This document shows positions 20,243 to 33,500 of a DNA stretch of 64,000 bases, in pieces. The translations under genes and the position numbers were made by a program. Position 1 is the stretch's first letter; each line of letters opens with the position of its first letter. Source of the stretch: Closterium sp. NIES-65 (Eukaryota; Streptophyta; Zygnematophyceae; Desmidiales; Closteriaceae); the NCBI GenBank assembly GCA_948144175.1, contig CANXME010002327.1, forward strand, positions 2,312,001-2,376,000. The letters are read 5' to 3'. The notes below the pieces were generated by a model. The model saw only the letters and a program-made list of their open reading frames with translations. It was not told where the DNA came from and made no database searches.

Positions 20243-22990
20243 TCACATACATACCTCGTTCTCAGCAATATTCCCAGCGGCTGCAGCCGATGCTGCCCCT
20301 CCTCCACCCCATCCTCCCCCTCCGCTCTTCCAGAACCGTCTAGGGGGCGTCACCCACCTAGGCACTGCAGCGGCCACAAATCCTATCCCCACCATCCTCC
20401 CCCCTCCCCCTCCGCCGCCCCCTCCCCCTCCGCTTCCGCCTCCGCCTCCGCCTCCCCATCCTTTCCCCCCTTCCTCTCCGCCCTCCCCCCCTCCTCTTCC
20501 CCGCCAGGGACTGCCAGCCCTGCGCCAGCTCCCCCCAAATCCGCCTCCCCCAGGTGATGCCTGCCTGGGGAAAACCCTGGAAGTACTGTGCACCTTTCTG
20601 GTGGCATGACTAGAGCCCATCTCCCCTGCTGTCCCTGCTGCCCTTGCTACCCCTGCTGCCCCTGCTGCCCCTGCTGCTCCTGTTGCTGCTCCGCCTCCTC
20701 TCTTTCCTTGCACGCCATGCCTTTGGTGATTATACACCTCGTCTCTCCCCCACCATTCTCCCCTCCCTCCACCTCCTTCCGCCATGGGCGGAGATTCCCC
20801 CCCTCCGCGCCCCCCGCCTCCCCCTCCCGTTCCGTCAGGGGCGGTAGGCACAGCAGCGAAGAGGGAAAGGGGGACCTCCGTTCCCGCGGCTGTGGCAGTG
20901 GCGCTAGGGGAAGGGGGATTGGATAGGCGGAGTGGATCGTCTTCCCCCACCCCCCTTCCGCCCATCTCCGCGCCCCTCCCCCTTCCCCCATGGTCAGAAG
21001 CTATGCTCCCAGGGACGTGTAAGATTTCTTCTAAGGAAGGGACAGGGATCTGTAGTACTTGCTGCTTGCACTGTGCGTGAGAGGGAGTGTGGGAGGGAGC
21101 ATGGAAGAGAGTGTGTGACGGAGTGTGGGAGGGAGCGTGGGTGCGGGTATGGGTGTTGTTATGCAGAGGCCCGAGGGTGTGTGTGTGAGTGTGCGTATGA
21201 AAGTGGGTGAGTGTGGGAGTGTGACTGTAACTGCGTGTGTGACCCTGCCCCTCGTTACAAGCAGCAGCAGCAGCAGCATCCCCTGCAGCAGCAACAGTCA
21301 TAGTAATATGTTCGTGCACTCCACTTGAGTGTGAGTCCGCGTTTCCTGGCGATACTGCTGCTGCTTCTACTTCTGCCGCTGCTGCCGCTGCCATAGCAGC
21401 TGCCGCTGCCGCTGCAGCAGCAGACGTATCAGAGGAGGTAACAGGGGAAGTATAAGAGCGCTGCGGATGGGATAGGGGACCGTGGGAATGTGACTGTTGC
21501 GAGTGTGACAACTGCGAGTGTGACTGCTGAGAGGTTGGTTTAGAGTTTCTTCTAAACAGCCCATGAAACAAACCGTGATGGTGATGATGCGTATGGGGGG
21601 CCGTGGTATGACTAAACGAGGTGTGACTATCCTGATTCAAACTGCTGCTCTGCCGGTCCAGGCTCTGGTCTGCGTTACTATAGTGGTGGTAATTCTGCGG
21701 CTGCTGTTTCTGCTGCTGCTCCTCCTTCCCCTGCCGAGGTGACTGCAACGAGAGACGCAGACGTAGCGGACTCAACCCCCGCTTCTTCCCGCTGTTCTGC
21801 CTTTCTACGCCCTTCTCCTGCCTCCCTGACTCTCCCCTTAGCTCCTGCTCCCCTGGTTTCGCCGCAGCCCGTGACACCCTACTCCCAGCAGGGACCAGAT
21901 CATCATCGAACGCGCCCTCGACGGCTTTATATGAACCTATACCGGGCCGCCCCAATTTTCCGCGTTCGGCGTTCGTGGCAGCGGTGGTGGCGGCGGAGGC
22001 GGCTGTCGTTGCTGCCGCGTCCAGTCCCGTTACAGTCACCCCTGCTGCTGGCACCGCGCTGTTATAATCACAATCGGCGGCTCCTGCAGCAGCGATAATC
22101 TCTCCTAGAACATCCTCCTCCCGCCTTCTCTCCCGCGCCGACGCGTTCTCGTCACACCGTGAATGCAATTTTCCGCCGACTCCCCCACCCGCGCGCGCTC
22201 CCTGCGCCATCCCCCCCATCCGCGCAAAACCCTCCCCGGACCCGTGCGAACGCGGGCTTTGCCTCTCCGCCTCTCCCCCTCCCCTTCCTCCGCCGCTCCC
22301 CATCCCCGCGCTTGCCGATCCGCGAGAGCTTTCCGCCTCCGCCTCCCCTTCCCACACCACCGGAACGTCCTCGTGCGCCCCCCACACGCCCCCCATTGCG
22401 CACGCGCGGCGCCCTTTCAGCGCGAGCAGATTGGCGTCTCGTAAGAACCGCACCATGTGCTGCTGACGGAAATCCACTACAGATGCCGTGCTTCGGACCG
22501 CGCGGTCGCGTAAAGCGGCCAGATCGATTGACACGTCAGCAGCGTGATGACGCGGCGGTGGCGCCTCGTGCTGCGCTTGCTGTTTCAAACTTTGCGGCGG
22601 CGGCTGGTGAGGTGATGGGGCGCCACCGCCGCCGCTGCCGTGCTGCGACGTGGCTTGCTGGCGCGCTGCCGTGGACGGGCCCAAGTCGTGAGTAACCGCT
22701 GAGCCGCCGTTACGCCCCGTCAAGTCGCCATACTGCCCCACTGAAGGAGCTGCGTTTCCTACGTGTCCCACGCTTCCTGATTGACCAGCAGAGCCGCCCG
22801 TAGCCGAGACTCCCGTGGACGGCTGCGCGCCACGTGTCTTCTTGATGAGGTTGAAGATCGACCGCGAGGTGCTGACCTGGTCCGCGGGTTTTGGAGACGT
22901 GGGGGATGTGCTGCCGAGAGCGGCAGATGCGGCGCCGAGCCCGGCAAGATGACGCTGCCAGGCACGTGGTTGAGGATGGTCGACTTGCAT
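20243..22990 (-). CDS. Uncharacterised 915-codon low-complexity protein
   Basis: One uninterrupted frame of 915 codons on the minus strand; I do not recognise the product. It starts 'MQVDHPQPRAWQRHLAGL'. Residues about 155-200 ('AALRDRAVRSTASVVDF' and 'MVRFLRDANLLALKGRRA') look like a folded helical segment and are the best candidate for a conserved domain. The rest is compositionally biased: Ser/Gln/His tracts, an Ala run (about 535-555), a His-Thr/Ser repeat (about 600-660) produced by GTGTGGGAGT-like DNA, and long Gly runs near the end. There is no signal peptide or membrane segment. Part of the length could be an artefact of repeat-rich, stop-poor DNA, and introns cannot be excluded. A disordered regulatory or scaffold protein is possible. 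Confidence 0.5.
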   Translation of the reverse strand: MQVDHPQPRAWQRHLAGLGAASAALGSTSPTSPKPADQVSTSRSIFNLIKKTRGAQPSTGVSATGGSAGQSGSVGHVGNAAPSVGQYGDLTGRNGGSAVTHDLGPSTAARQQATSQHGSGGGGAPSPHQPPPQSLKQQAQHEAPPPRHHAADVSIDLAALRDRAVRSTASVVDFRQQHMVRFLRDANLLALKGRRACAMGGVWGAHEDVPVVWEGEAEAESSRGSASAGMGSGGGRGGGEAERQSPRSHGSGEGFARMGGMAQGARAGGGVGGKLHSRCDENASARERRREEDVLGEIIAAAGAADCDYNSAVPAAGVTVTGLDAAATTAASAATTAATNAERGKLGRPGIGSYKAVEGAFDDDLVPAGSRVSRAAAKPGEQELRGESGRQEKGVERQNSGKKRGLSPLRLRLSLQSPRQGKEEQQQKQQPQNYHHYSNADQSLDRQSSSLNQDSHTSFSHTTAPHTHHHHHGLFHGLFRRNSKPTSQQSHSQLSHSQQSHSHGPLSHPQRSYTSPVTSSDTSAAAAAAAAAMAAAAAAEVEAAAVSPGNADSHSSGVHEHITMTVAAAGDAAAAAACNEGQGHTRSYSHTPTLTHFHTHTHTHTLGPLHNNTHTRTHAPSHTPSHTLFHAPSHTPSHAQCKQQVLQIPVPSLEEILHVPGSIASDHGGRGRGAEMGGRGVGEDDPLRLSNPPSPSATATAAGTEVPLSLFAAVPTAPDGTGGGGGGRGGGESPPMAEGGGGRGEWWGRDEVYNHQRHGVQGKRGGGAATGAAGAAGAAGVARAAGTAGEMGSSHATRKVHSTSRVFPRQASPGGGGFGGSWRRAGSPWRGRGGGEGGEEGGKGWGGGGGGGSGGGGGGGGGGGRMVGIGFVAAAVPRWVTPPRRFWKSGGGGWGGGGAASAAAAGNIAENEVCM

Positions 22991-25730
22991 GACTGAATCC
23001 GTCGGCAGGCGGAGGGTTTTGACGGAACACAGACGAAGGCGTCCGCGAGCGAGCGAGAGTCGGGTTTAGTTGAGTTCTGACAAGACTCAAAAGGCGTTTG
23101 CGAGAGTGAGAAAGTCGGGTCCGGTCCCTTGTGCGTCGCGCGCTCACAACACAGGTGAGCGTGTGTTCTCGAGGCGGTGCAAGGATGGCGGGTGGCGACT
23201 TGCAGGCTCAGACGGAACGCAAGTGAAGGTATCAGCAAGCGTGAGAGAACAAGGGTGATGGGCCCAAGAGAATCGGGTGAGTAAAATGGGAGAAGCAAGG
23301 GAGCGTGTGGGAGAGAGAGGGGGAAAGAAATAGCGCTGGCGAAAGCGCGAGATGGAGACGGAAGAGGGGAGAGACGGTGAGCCTTCGTTTGAAAACGGTG
23401 AGCGAAGACACGCCGGAACAAGCCCAGCTGTCGCCGACTTGAAGCGAATCGCGTATCGAAGACGCGGCTCCGATGTGTCAGCACCTGAAGCGCCTTCGAA
23501 TTCACTCGTCCGCTCTGGAGAACGGAAGGAAATAGGAGTTTCTACGGCGAACAATGAGCTGATTTGCCCGATCTCGCAAAATGGGAAAGATGGGTTCAAC
23601 TTAGCGGCGTTCAAGAAAGCAGGGCAGCAGGTTAGAAGCAAACTGCTACCTGGTCATAAACTGAAGAAACGTGTCTACCAAGCTCACATAGATCAATAAA
23701 CGGATCGTTGATCGTCGCAGCTATGGAATCTGTCGCTGTTGTGTACCGTGGCTCTAGTGGGCAACAAGGGTAACGCGGGTCCGTCTTGGAGGAAGACAGA
23801 AGCTGGAGTCGAAAGCCAGAAGTTGGGATTCAGTCAAGCCTTGAGAATGTCGTCCGTCACGGCTCACAAACCCATGACTGATGAGCACTTGGAAAACCAG
23901 CAACAGAATCACCGGCAGGGAAGAGGGCCTGACAGTCGCAGACCAGTAAGAGCATGATAAGCAGCGAGCGACCAATTCCCAAGAGTCTGCGAACATTTGC
24001 GACCAGCCGAGCGGGGAGCATTTGCGCGTGTCGCGCTGACTGGTCCGCTGATGGTTCACTTCCATTTAGGACGCGGTAGAATTGAAAATATCGCAGGATC
24101 GTCTGCATATATTGATCCCCGCAATCGATTGGGCAGATCGATTGGCGAAATGTGGAGATCGCGACGCTGTAACGATCGCCACTGAAATTTGATAGATCTC
24201 CCGCGATTTGTGATCGGTCGCCTTCACACACTCCAAAAAATTGGGCCAAAAAGCGAACTGTAACATAATTACAATGTAGTAGACAGGGTAACCAGTTAGC
24301 ATATCAATCGCGATTGACGATATTTTGTCTATTTAAACCGCGTCATCATATCTTCATGGTTTGTGCTGCATATTGGCTTTGAAACGCATTGCGCCAAACC
24401 AGACCGTGGGCTGCGTATTGTTGAATATGTGTTGCCCTCCTGTACCATCAAAATCGAGGCAACACCAATCGGGCCAACGCAGATTTCGAAGCGAAGCAGT
24501 TGCCCCTGCCCAAGCCCCCCCAAAAGTCCCTCCGCGCTCCCCCCGAGTCCCCCGAGTCGTCTCCAGCCAAACCCCACTTTGACCAACCGCAGTACGCGCG
24601 GTGCGGGGTGTGCGAGTAGAGGTGACCTAGCGGACTCCTACCCGAACAACGCAGCGGAGCGAAGGGCGCAGGCGCGCGAAATTGGGCAGGCGGAAGGGGA
24701 GGTGGAGGAATTGGTCAGCAAAGACAAGCTGAGCCGAGCGACTTCTGGTGTCGCCTATGCGACGCCTTGAACGACTTAGCGACTGGCACCTCAGTCAAGT
24801 TCAGCTTCAGCCGAGGGGGGAGATCGAGGTGGTTACCTCCTGCTGATCGCACATGCAATGGGCTCGCCAGAGTGATCGGTATTGTCGAGGCCTCTGATTT
24901 GATGGCGATCGTCGGCTGGTGTATGCGTGCGTTCAACCACGGGCCTTCTGTTTCTGCGTGTCAGCATCGCGGCTCGAGATGCCTGCGCTTTGCAGGGTCT
25001 GCAAAAACCGTTGATGGATTTAATTTTGAAATTACCTTAGTACAAACCTCGTTCGTCTGGTTTACATCCTGTGCTATCTTGAGAACTAATCATGTGAAAT
25101 GCTGAAATTATATCTAAATTTCGTCTCTGACAGCTTGACGGGGACACAAAATGCTTCCACTCCCCTTTGACCGAAAATTGTTTTCCAACCTTGTCCACGG
25201 AACTCTGGTTACGACCACCACCAGGGATTGCGTTCCCCAAAGATTTCGAGTCGCGACAGGCTTTTGACGAAATTACTTGGTTGCCTCCAACTTCGCCGTG
25301 TCCGCAACGAGTACCAAGCGCGTGGTTTGGCTGATCAGGTCCGGCAAAATTCGTTTCCTCGTCAGTTACAGCTTTCGCTATGTGCCAGGACAGGACTTCT
25401 CCGTAATGAAATATAGGTGGAGTGAATTCACGCTTCCCAACATGAAGCTAGATGAAGAGAACGATGAGTGCAGGCATTTCTATCCAGTAATTACACAAGC
25501 AATGGAACTATTTTACTGTCCAACAGTCCACAAGATTCTTCTCACTTTAAAACTTCTCAAGCAAACTGGCACCGTAGTAAACTCTTCCTGTGCCAACCAA
25601 CTACGGTGTGTTTGCACGTCGTTTCCCCCTTGTTCCCCACCAACCAGGGATTCCAAGGATGTAACCTGGCAATCCTTTCCTTGATACTCTCCTTTACGGA
25701 GCTTCCACCGCAGTTTTTCCTTGACCGATC
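22991..25730. other. Intergenic stretch, no recognised gene
   Basis: The first few hundred bases may hold the promoter and 5' leader of the minus-strand frame ending at 20243. Several open frames of 60-165 codons exist on both strands, but none shows a family motif, a consistent splice structure or biased codon use. I see no repeat structure of note before the echo copies begin near 25735. Confidence 0.45.
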
Positions 25731-25734
25731 TCCT

Positions 25735-26113
25735 CCAATCAGAGCTTCCAAGAGTGCGACCGAGTGGTAACCGGCTGCTGCAGCATCTTCTCCTCTTCCA
25801 ACGCCACCATCCCCATATGGCTCGGATCCTCCAGCATCATTTTCGCCACCCCAGATCCTCCGCCATTCATCCCTGTTCACCTCCAACTTGCCCAAACACA
25901 TAAGCCTCACCACATCTCAGACCAGCACCCTTTCCCCTATCCCAAACCCAAAACCCCCTCTCCCTTCGTCCTCCTCCCCGTTAAATCAGAGCTTCCAAGA
26001 GTGCGACCGAGTGATCACCGGCTGCTGCAGCATCTTCTCCTCTTCCAACGCCACCATCCCCAGATGGCTCAGATCTTCCAGCATCATTTTCGCCACCCCA
26101 CATCCTCCGCCAT
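25735..26113 (-). repeat. Two downstream copies of the last invertase exon edge
   Basis: The coding end of exon 11 (the part for '[14 protein letters not shown]' through the stop) plus flanking sequence is repeated twice downstream with a period of about 248 bp (copies end near 25986 and 25738). They still read much like the exon, but they lie past the functional stop codon. Confidence 0.85.
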
Positions 26114-26232
26114 TCACCCCCGTTCCCCTCCAGCTTGCCCATACACATAAGCCTCACCACATCTCGGACCAGCACCCTTTCCCCTACCCCAAACCCACAA
26201 CCCCCTCTCCCTTCGTCCTCCTCCCCGTCAAA

Positions 26233-27499
26233 TCAGAGCTTCCAAGAGTGTGACCGAGTGATCACCGGCTGCTGCAGCATCTTCTCCTCCTCCAACGCCA
26301 CCATCCCCAAATGACTCGGATCCTCCAGCATCATTTTCGCCACTAGGTACCCCGCCACGCTCCACGTCTGCTGCTTGCGCGCCTGCTTCCCCACATACCG
26401 CCCGAGCTTCCCATCGTAGTACTCAGGCCAGTTGTCCCGTGAGAGTCTCTTTTCCGCCACGTCTATTGCCCGGCGCGCAACGTGTGGGCGGCCCACTTTG
26501 ATGCTCGCAGCCGTGAGCATCCACAGCAGCACTGGCGGGGGGGAGTGGGGTGAGTGGGGGGATGGCACAGGGGACAAGGCATGGCAGGGAGGGGGGAGCA
26601 CGGGAGCGGAGATAACACGGAAATCATTGATGCCAGGGGATGGACTGGAGGGGTGTGACAATGGCATGCTTCCCGTCATAGTACTCCGGCCAGTTGACCC
26701 GTGAAAGTCTCTTCTCCGCCACGTCAATTGCCCGGCGCGCCATGTTGGGACGACCCACTGCTGGCAGCCATGAGCATCCACAGCAGCACTGGCGAGGGGG
26801 GTGGGAGGGGTTGTGGGGGGGAGAGGGGGGGGGAGGATACGAGGGTTTGTGGGGAGTGGGATTAGGAACCCGTGTTCTTCGGATCGCACCCCGTCGTGAT
26901 CCTCCACTCATGCCCCTCCAAGAAAGAGTAAGTCACCTCCAGCAACATCTCCCCTATAAGCCACTTCAATACACTCAAAGCTCACCTTGTTACTCAAATT
27001 TCACCTCGTTACACATAAATTCAACCTCATTACATTGTCACACGACTCACCCGGCCACGACCCTCCGTTGTGGTAGCTCCACCGGGTGTTCTTCGGATCA
27101 CACCCCGTCGTGATCCTCCACTCATGCCCCTCCAACGCAGGGTAGGTCACTTTGAGCGGCATCTCCCCTATAAGCTCGTCCCAGCGCTCCTCTATAAGGT
27201 CCATGATTGCTGCCGCCTGCTCGCCCGTTGCCATGCAGGAGAGGATGGCAATGCAGTTGCCCAGGGTGAACCAGCTGGTGGAGTAGGTTGATTTGGTAAA
27301 GGTAGGGATATGGGGCGAAGCAGCAGAAAGCAGTGAGAAGAGGAAACAGACATTGGAGCCACCTCGCTTCTTGCTTGCCATGCAGGAGAGGATGGCAACG
27401 CAGTTGCCCAGGGTGAACCAGCTGAGAGCAGGGTTGGGGTTGGGGCTTGTTTGACAGGGGGGGGGGGGGAGTTGGGAGGGGTGGATCGAATCAACAGGA

Positions 27500-27535
<36 letters not shown>

Positions 27536-30500
27536 ATTTCTTGCAGCCTGTGTTGCCCGTTTCCATGTAGGAGGGGACGGCAGCGCAGTTGCCCAAGGTG
27601 AACCACCTAAGATGGGGGAAGGAGAGGGTGGGGGAGGTTGGTGGGGGGGCTTGGGGCTCGTTTGGCAGGGGAACGGCATTGCGTCGACTTAACGGAAAAG
27701 AGCCACACACTTACCGGCTGTGTTGCCTGTTGCCGCGCAGGAGAGGACGGCAATGACCCACCAAGCACAGCACTCACTGGAAGTCCATGCGGGCGGGCAA
27801 GACGTTTCCAATGAAGCATCCTCCCTTGAGCGGCATGAAGTCAAAGAGCCAGTCGGTTACGTTTGAGTGTTACGTCTCTACCAGGAGCCACCTGAGTGTT
27901 ACCTAGGTGAGCGCCACAGGCAAGCGAACTAGGACGCCTCCAAGCCAGCTCACCGGAAGTCCATGCGAGCGGGAAAAAACGTTTCCAATGAAGTACCGTT
28001 TTCTCCCTTGAGCGGCATGTAGTCAAAGAGCCAGTATGTTACACCTCTACCAGGAGCCACCTGAAATGTTACCTAGGTGCGTGCGTGCCCCTGGCAAGCA
28101 AACCAGGATGCCTCCGAGTGAACTCACCGGAAGTCCATGCGAGCGGGGGAAACGTTCCCAATGAAGTAGCCGCCCTTGAGCGGCATGAAGTCAAAGAGCC
28201 AGTCGGGGATGGATTCGGGGATGACGTTGAACTTGTTCACCGCCGTGTGTGAATACTCCTCCGTCTTGTACCGGTATATGCTGTTCAGCTGCTCGTGATC
28301 CAGCCTGGGGAGGAGAGGGATGAGAAGAGAAGGAAGGCGGCAACGAAAGAGGGAGAGAGAGGGTCGGGAGGTTGGGTGAATACTCCTCTGTCTTGTACCG
28401 GTATATGCTGTTCAGCTGCTCGTGATCCAGCCTGGGTGGTGGTGGGACGAGGAGGAAAGAGGGAAGGAGAGGTGGGATGGGGAGAGTGGAGGGAAGTGGA
28501 TGGTGTGATGGGATGAGCCTCTTGTTGATACGGTCCAGCAGACAGCATAGCATACCCCCTCAGCAGCCAAACAGTAAGTACTTCACCCCCACCCTCCCCA
28601 ACACACACACGCACCAGAAGTAGGTGCGCATGTGGAAGGTGAGGGCAGTGAGGCGCTTGTCAATGCGGCAGGTCTGCCCTCAGCAGCGACCGCGCCCCCC
28701 TCCCCCTCCCCCTCCCCACACCAGAAACACAGCGCCCCCGTAGACCACCAAACGGGACCCCCACGCACCAGCAAAACAGCGTCCCCCTTACAGCAGCCAA
28801 ACAGTAAGCCCCCAAACCAGCAAGAAAGCCCCTCACAAGCCCTCCCGCCCCCCTCATTTACCCACCAAAAGTAGGTGCGCATGTGGAAGGTGAGCGCTAT
28901 GAGGCGCTTGTCAATGCGGTCCAGCAGGTCCTTGTTTATCGGCAGGTCCGCCCGAAGCAGTGAGCGCGCCACTCTCAGTGCCATGTAGAACAGTGATTGG
29001 ATCTCTATCGGGTACCCGTAAATGCCCTATAACGAGGATAAGGACACGGAGGGGGGGGGAGAGGGGAAGGATGAAAAAAAAAAGATGGTAATTTTTTTCA
29101 TCAGATCATTCTGGATCGTCCCTCCCCCCCCCCCTCTCCCCCCCTCTCCTCCCATCTACACATGTCCCCTTCCTCCCATCCCCATTCCTCCCTCCCCCAT
29201 AGACCCCCACTCGTCTCTCACCATGCGTCGATCGATCATGCAGCAGCCATCAGCACATAGCAGCGTGGGGAAGGTGTCAAACCCATCCGCCAGACACAGG
29301 TCGAGAATCAGCCTCATGCCCCTCTGGCAGTCCGGTGAGTCGGCCAACGCTTGATCGCCTGCAAGCAAGGGAGGGAGTGAACGGAACCGAGAATGTGTGA
29401 ACTGGGGTGTCAAACCCATCCGCCAGACACAGATCCAGGATCAGCCTCATGCCCCTCTGGCAGTCCGGTGAGTCAGCCAACGCTTCTTGCTTCGCGCTGC
29501 GCCCGACACCAGAAGCTGCTGTCCACAGGGAGGGGCCACACGCCCGATAGCGCTCTCCCCAAAGTTGGCCATCATAATGTCTGTGCCTCAAAACGCACCC
29601 ACATCAGCATGTGCTCACACCGGAAAAACAGCAGCACCCACCCACCTATGGCTTTCACATACGCACGCAGCAGGAAGATCCACCAGAAGCTGCTGTGGAC
29701 CGGGGCCACACGCCCGATAGCACTCTCCCCAAAATCAGCTATCATGGTACCTCCCACATGCACGAGCATCAGCATGTGCTTACACGGGGCAAACAGCAGC
29801 ACTGCACACTCACCTGTGGCCTTGACGTAAGCGCGAAGAAGGAAGATCCACCAGAAGCCACTGTCAACGGGGGCCACACGCCCGATAGCGCTCTCCCCAA
29901 AGTCAGCTATCATGGTGTCGGTGCCGCGCTTCGGGTCGTGCAGAACTTTGAAGGACGCGGGCATGACTCCTTCCCCTAGAGTGAACACGTCCACCCGCTT
30001 CTCCCACGCCTGGTGCTCGGGGGTTGGGGGGTTGGCGAAGGGGAGGACAGGGGATTACAGAGGAAAAGGGAAGGAAGGTTGCCTTGGAATCAGCTGAAGT
30101 CCTTTTCCTGGAAAGGAGAGGGAGCACAAGAGTGCTCTCCTCAAAGTCGGCTATCATGGTGTCGGTGCCGCGCTTCGGGTCGTGCAGAACTTTGAATGAC
30201 GCGGGCATGACTCCTTCCCCTAGAGTGAACACGTCCACCCGCTTCTCCCACGCCTGGTATGTGTCGGGGGGTGGGTGTGTTGATGCGTGTCAGGGGGCGT
30301 GTGAGGAGGGGTTAAGGGGTTGAGGCGCCTCAAGGGTCGTGCAGAACTTTGAAGGACGCGGGCAAGACTCCTTCCCCTAGAGTGAACACGTCCACCCGCT
30401 TCTCCCACGCCTGGTATGTGTCGGGGGGTGGGTGTGTTGATGCGTGTCAGGGGGCGTGTGAGGAGGGGTTAAGGGGTTGAGGCGCCTCAAGGGTCGTGCA

Positions 30501-33500
30501 GAACTTTGAAGGACGCGGGCAAGACTCCTTCCCCCAGAGTGAACACGTCCACCCGCTTCTCCCACGCCTGATGTGTGTGGGGGGTGGGTGTGGGTTGGGG
30601 GGGAAGGGGGGTGTTTGAGGGAACAAACAGGAACATTTGCCCTCTCAGGAGTGTGAAGGGTCGTGCAGCACAGTGAAGGGCGCGAGCACGACTCCTTCCC
30701 CTAGAGTGGAGTGAACACGTCTACTCACTGCCTGGTGTGTTTTGAGGCGCCTCAAACCACACCTAGAGTGAACGCGTCTACCCACTGCCCGGTGCGTGTG
30801 TGGTGTGGGGAGCAGGGGTGAGAGATTCACAGATGGGAAGGGAAGGAAGCGGGGATAGGAGAGGCAGTGGCGGGTACCCGTCTGAAGGTCTCCTCTCCTC
30901 TAGCTACTAGAGGCGGGTACCTGTCTGCAGCTCTAGGAGCTAGAGGAGAGGAGACCCTCAAGACCTTCCGCCTGCTCTATATCTTATCACTGATCTACCC
31001 GCCTGCAGGCAGAGGGTCTCGAGGCGGGCATTGTCGACGATGCAGTGATCCCCGTTGATAAGAACGACCGCCCCCACGCGATGGCCTCTCTTGGTACCAA
31101 GAGAGGCTCGTTCACTCGCTTACCCCCACGCACGCCCATCACTCCAGCGGTTTCCCACATGCAGCTTGCACCTGCACTTTTTCCTTCCCACATGCGCGCC
31201 CATCTCTCTGCCGGTTTACCAGCTGCAGAGCTCTAACAGTTACCTGCAGGGCTTTTTCTCTATCAGTCTTCTCTAATGCTTACCTGCAGCCGGAGCGTCT
31301 TGAGGAGGAAGTTCTCGACGATGCTGTGCTCCCCGTTGATCAGAAACGCCAGCGCGCTCGGCACAAAGTCACGCACAAACACCTGCAGAGGGGGGGAGGG
31401 AGAAAGAGAGAGGAAGCGTGGAAGAGGGCGACGGAGGGAGGGGGGGTTGGGGGGGTGGAAGAGTGGGGGTGTGTGAGCAGGGAGCAGGGAAACGGAGGGG
31501 AAAGAGGCTGGCAGAGTGACAACAGCTTGTAACTGTACCTTCTTCTTCCCTTCCTCCTCCAAACCAGCTCATACCTGGTCGTAGTTCAGAGCCGACTCTG
31601 TGTTGTCCAGCAGCGATTGTCCCCGGGCTTCCCCCAGAAGAGAAAGCTGTGCCCTACCTCCCTTTTTCTCTCTTTTCCCCCTCCCATACATGCCTGGTCG
31701 TAATTCAGAGCCGACTCTGTGTTGTCCATGGCAGCAATGGTCCCCATGGGCTTCCCCCGGAAGGAAAAACTGTGCCCTACCTCCCCCTTTTCTCCTCTCC
31801 CCTCTCTACCCCTTCCAATCAACTCATACATACCTGGTCGTAGTTGAGAGCCGACTCTGTGTTGTCCATGGCAGCGATGGTCCCCACGGGCTTCCCCCGG
31901 AAGGAAAAACTGTGCCCTACCTCCCCCTTTTCTCCTCTCCCCTCTCTACCCCTTCCAATCAACTCATACATACCTGGTCGTAGTTGAGAGCCGACTCTGT
32001 GTTGTCCATGGCTGCGATGGTCCCCACGGGCTTCCCCCGAAAGAGCACCAGGGAGCGCCTCAGCACGTCCCACGCGTCCCCCACCATCTGATCCACCATA
32101 AAAGCTGCCGAGCCTCTCGCCGATCCCATGGGCGTGGTCAGGCCGGACCGGATGGTCAGGCTGGGCGGGTGGGGGGAAGGAGAGGGGTAGATGGAGGGGA
32201 GGAGGAGGAAGAGGGGGTCGCAAAACATGGGCTCGGGGAGGGATTGAATGCAGACTTCAGGGTTTTACGGAAAAAAAAAAGGACAGAAACAACAAAGATC
32301 GTGACTGTGTGTGTGAAGAAGAGATGGAGAGAGTGAGAGTTGGAAAGGAGCGAGCAAGAGGGCGAAGGCAAGTGTGTAGCAGGAGCAGGAGAGGGTACCT
32401 GGGGGAGTAGTGCCGGGGAGAGTGCGCTGCAGACCGAACACTGCCAGTCAGAGACACACACAGATAGAAGAGAGGTAGAGGTTTCACGGATGGAGATGGT
32501 GGGGTAGAGTTGGGTGCGGTGGGGAGCGTTTTCTGAGTCGACTCAAACGTCACGTCAAGAAGAGTGCGCTGCAGATCAAACGCTATCAGCCACAAACACG
32601 GGCAAAAGGATAGAGGTTTCATGGACGGAGTTGGTGGGTTGGTGGGTGACTTGATGGGCAATCGAGAGAGGAAGGCGGGGAAAGGGCGTTATGGAGTAGG
32701 GGAGGAGGAAAACTGGCAGAGATGGGGGAGAGAGCGCTGCTGAGAAGTAGTTACACTTTGAACTTTGAAGAGAGGGAGTAGCTTATCAAGCTGTATTACA
32801 GCACAGGGACTGACATCGTGTGTGTTCGGGGAGAGAGGGGGGAAGAGAGCTACTGACTGAGGGGTGGTGAGACGAGTGAGACTTGGTTTTCAGAACAGGA
32901 CAGACAGACAGACTGGCTGATGGAGGCGAGTTGAGTAAGAGGGCTGGTGAGGGAAGCTTTGAAAAAAAAAAAATGTATATATATATATATATATGTATAT
33001 ATATTCTTTGGGTCCATGTCAGCACAGGGACAGAAGTGTTGGGACAGAGAGACTGGCTTACTTGGGTGTGTGGTGGTGGCGTGGGGAGTTTGTTGCTGAT
33101 CGAGCACTGAGAGAGGGAAGAGAGGAGGGAGAAGGGAGGGGGGAGAAGGGAGGGGGGGAAGGAGGGGTAGGAGAGAGAGGAGAGTGAGAGGAAGTTGTCT
33201 TGCATGTCAGTTTGTTAGATTGCATTGTGAGCTAGTCGTGACTTGCCTGGCCTGGCTAGATCCTTCGAGGAGAGTGAAATCAATATACGGACCATTTGAG
33301 GAGAGTGAGGGGGGGCAAATAGAGGCGGGAGGGGGGTTCAGGGGAGTGTGATATGGCGGAGAGCAGGGGTTGAGAAACAGCGGGTAGAGCTCAGTAGAGA
33401 GCATGTGTAACACGAGATGAGTTACACCAAATGAGTAACCTGAGGGGCATACGTGGGAGTGAGCACAACGGGTTCCATGTCATCTGTGCTGCTCAAGGGA

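Noticed and set aside
25735-31960. Echo copies as mutually exclusive alternative exons of the invertase
   Set aside because: Most copies hold only one edge of an exon, lack the opposite splice site, and differ in decay. Alternative exons would be complete and phase-compatible. A few clean acceptors and donors remain open to test.
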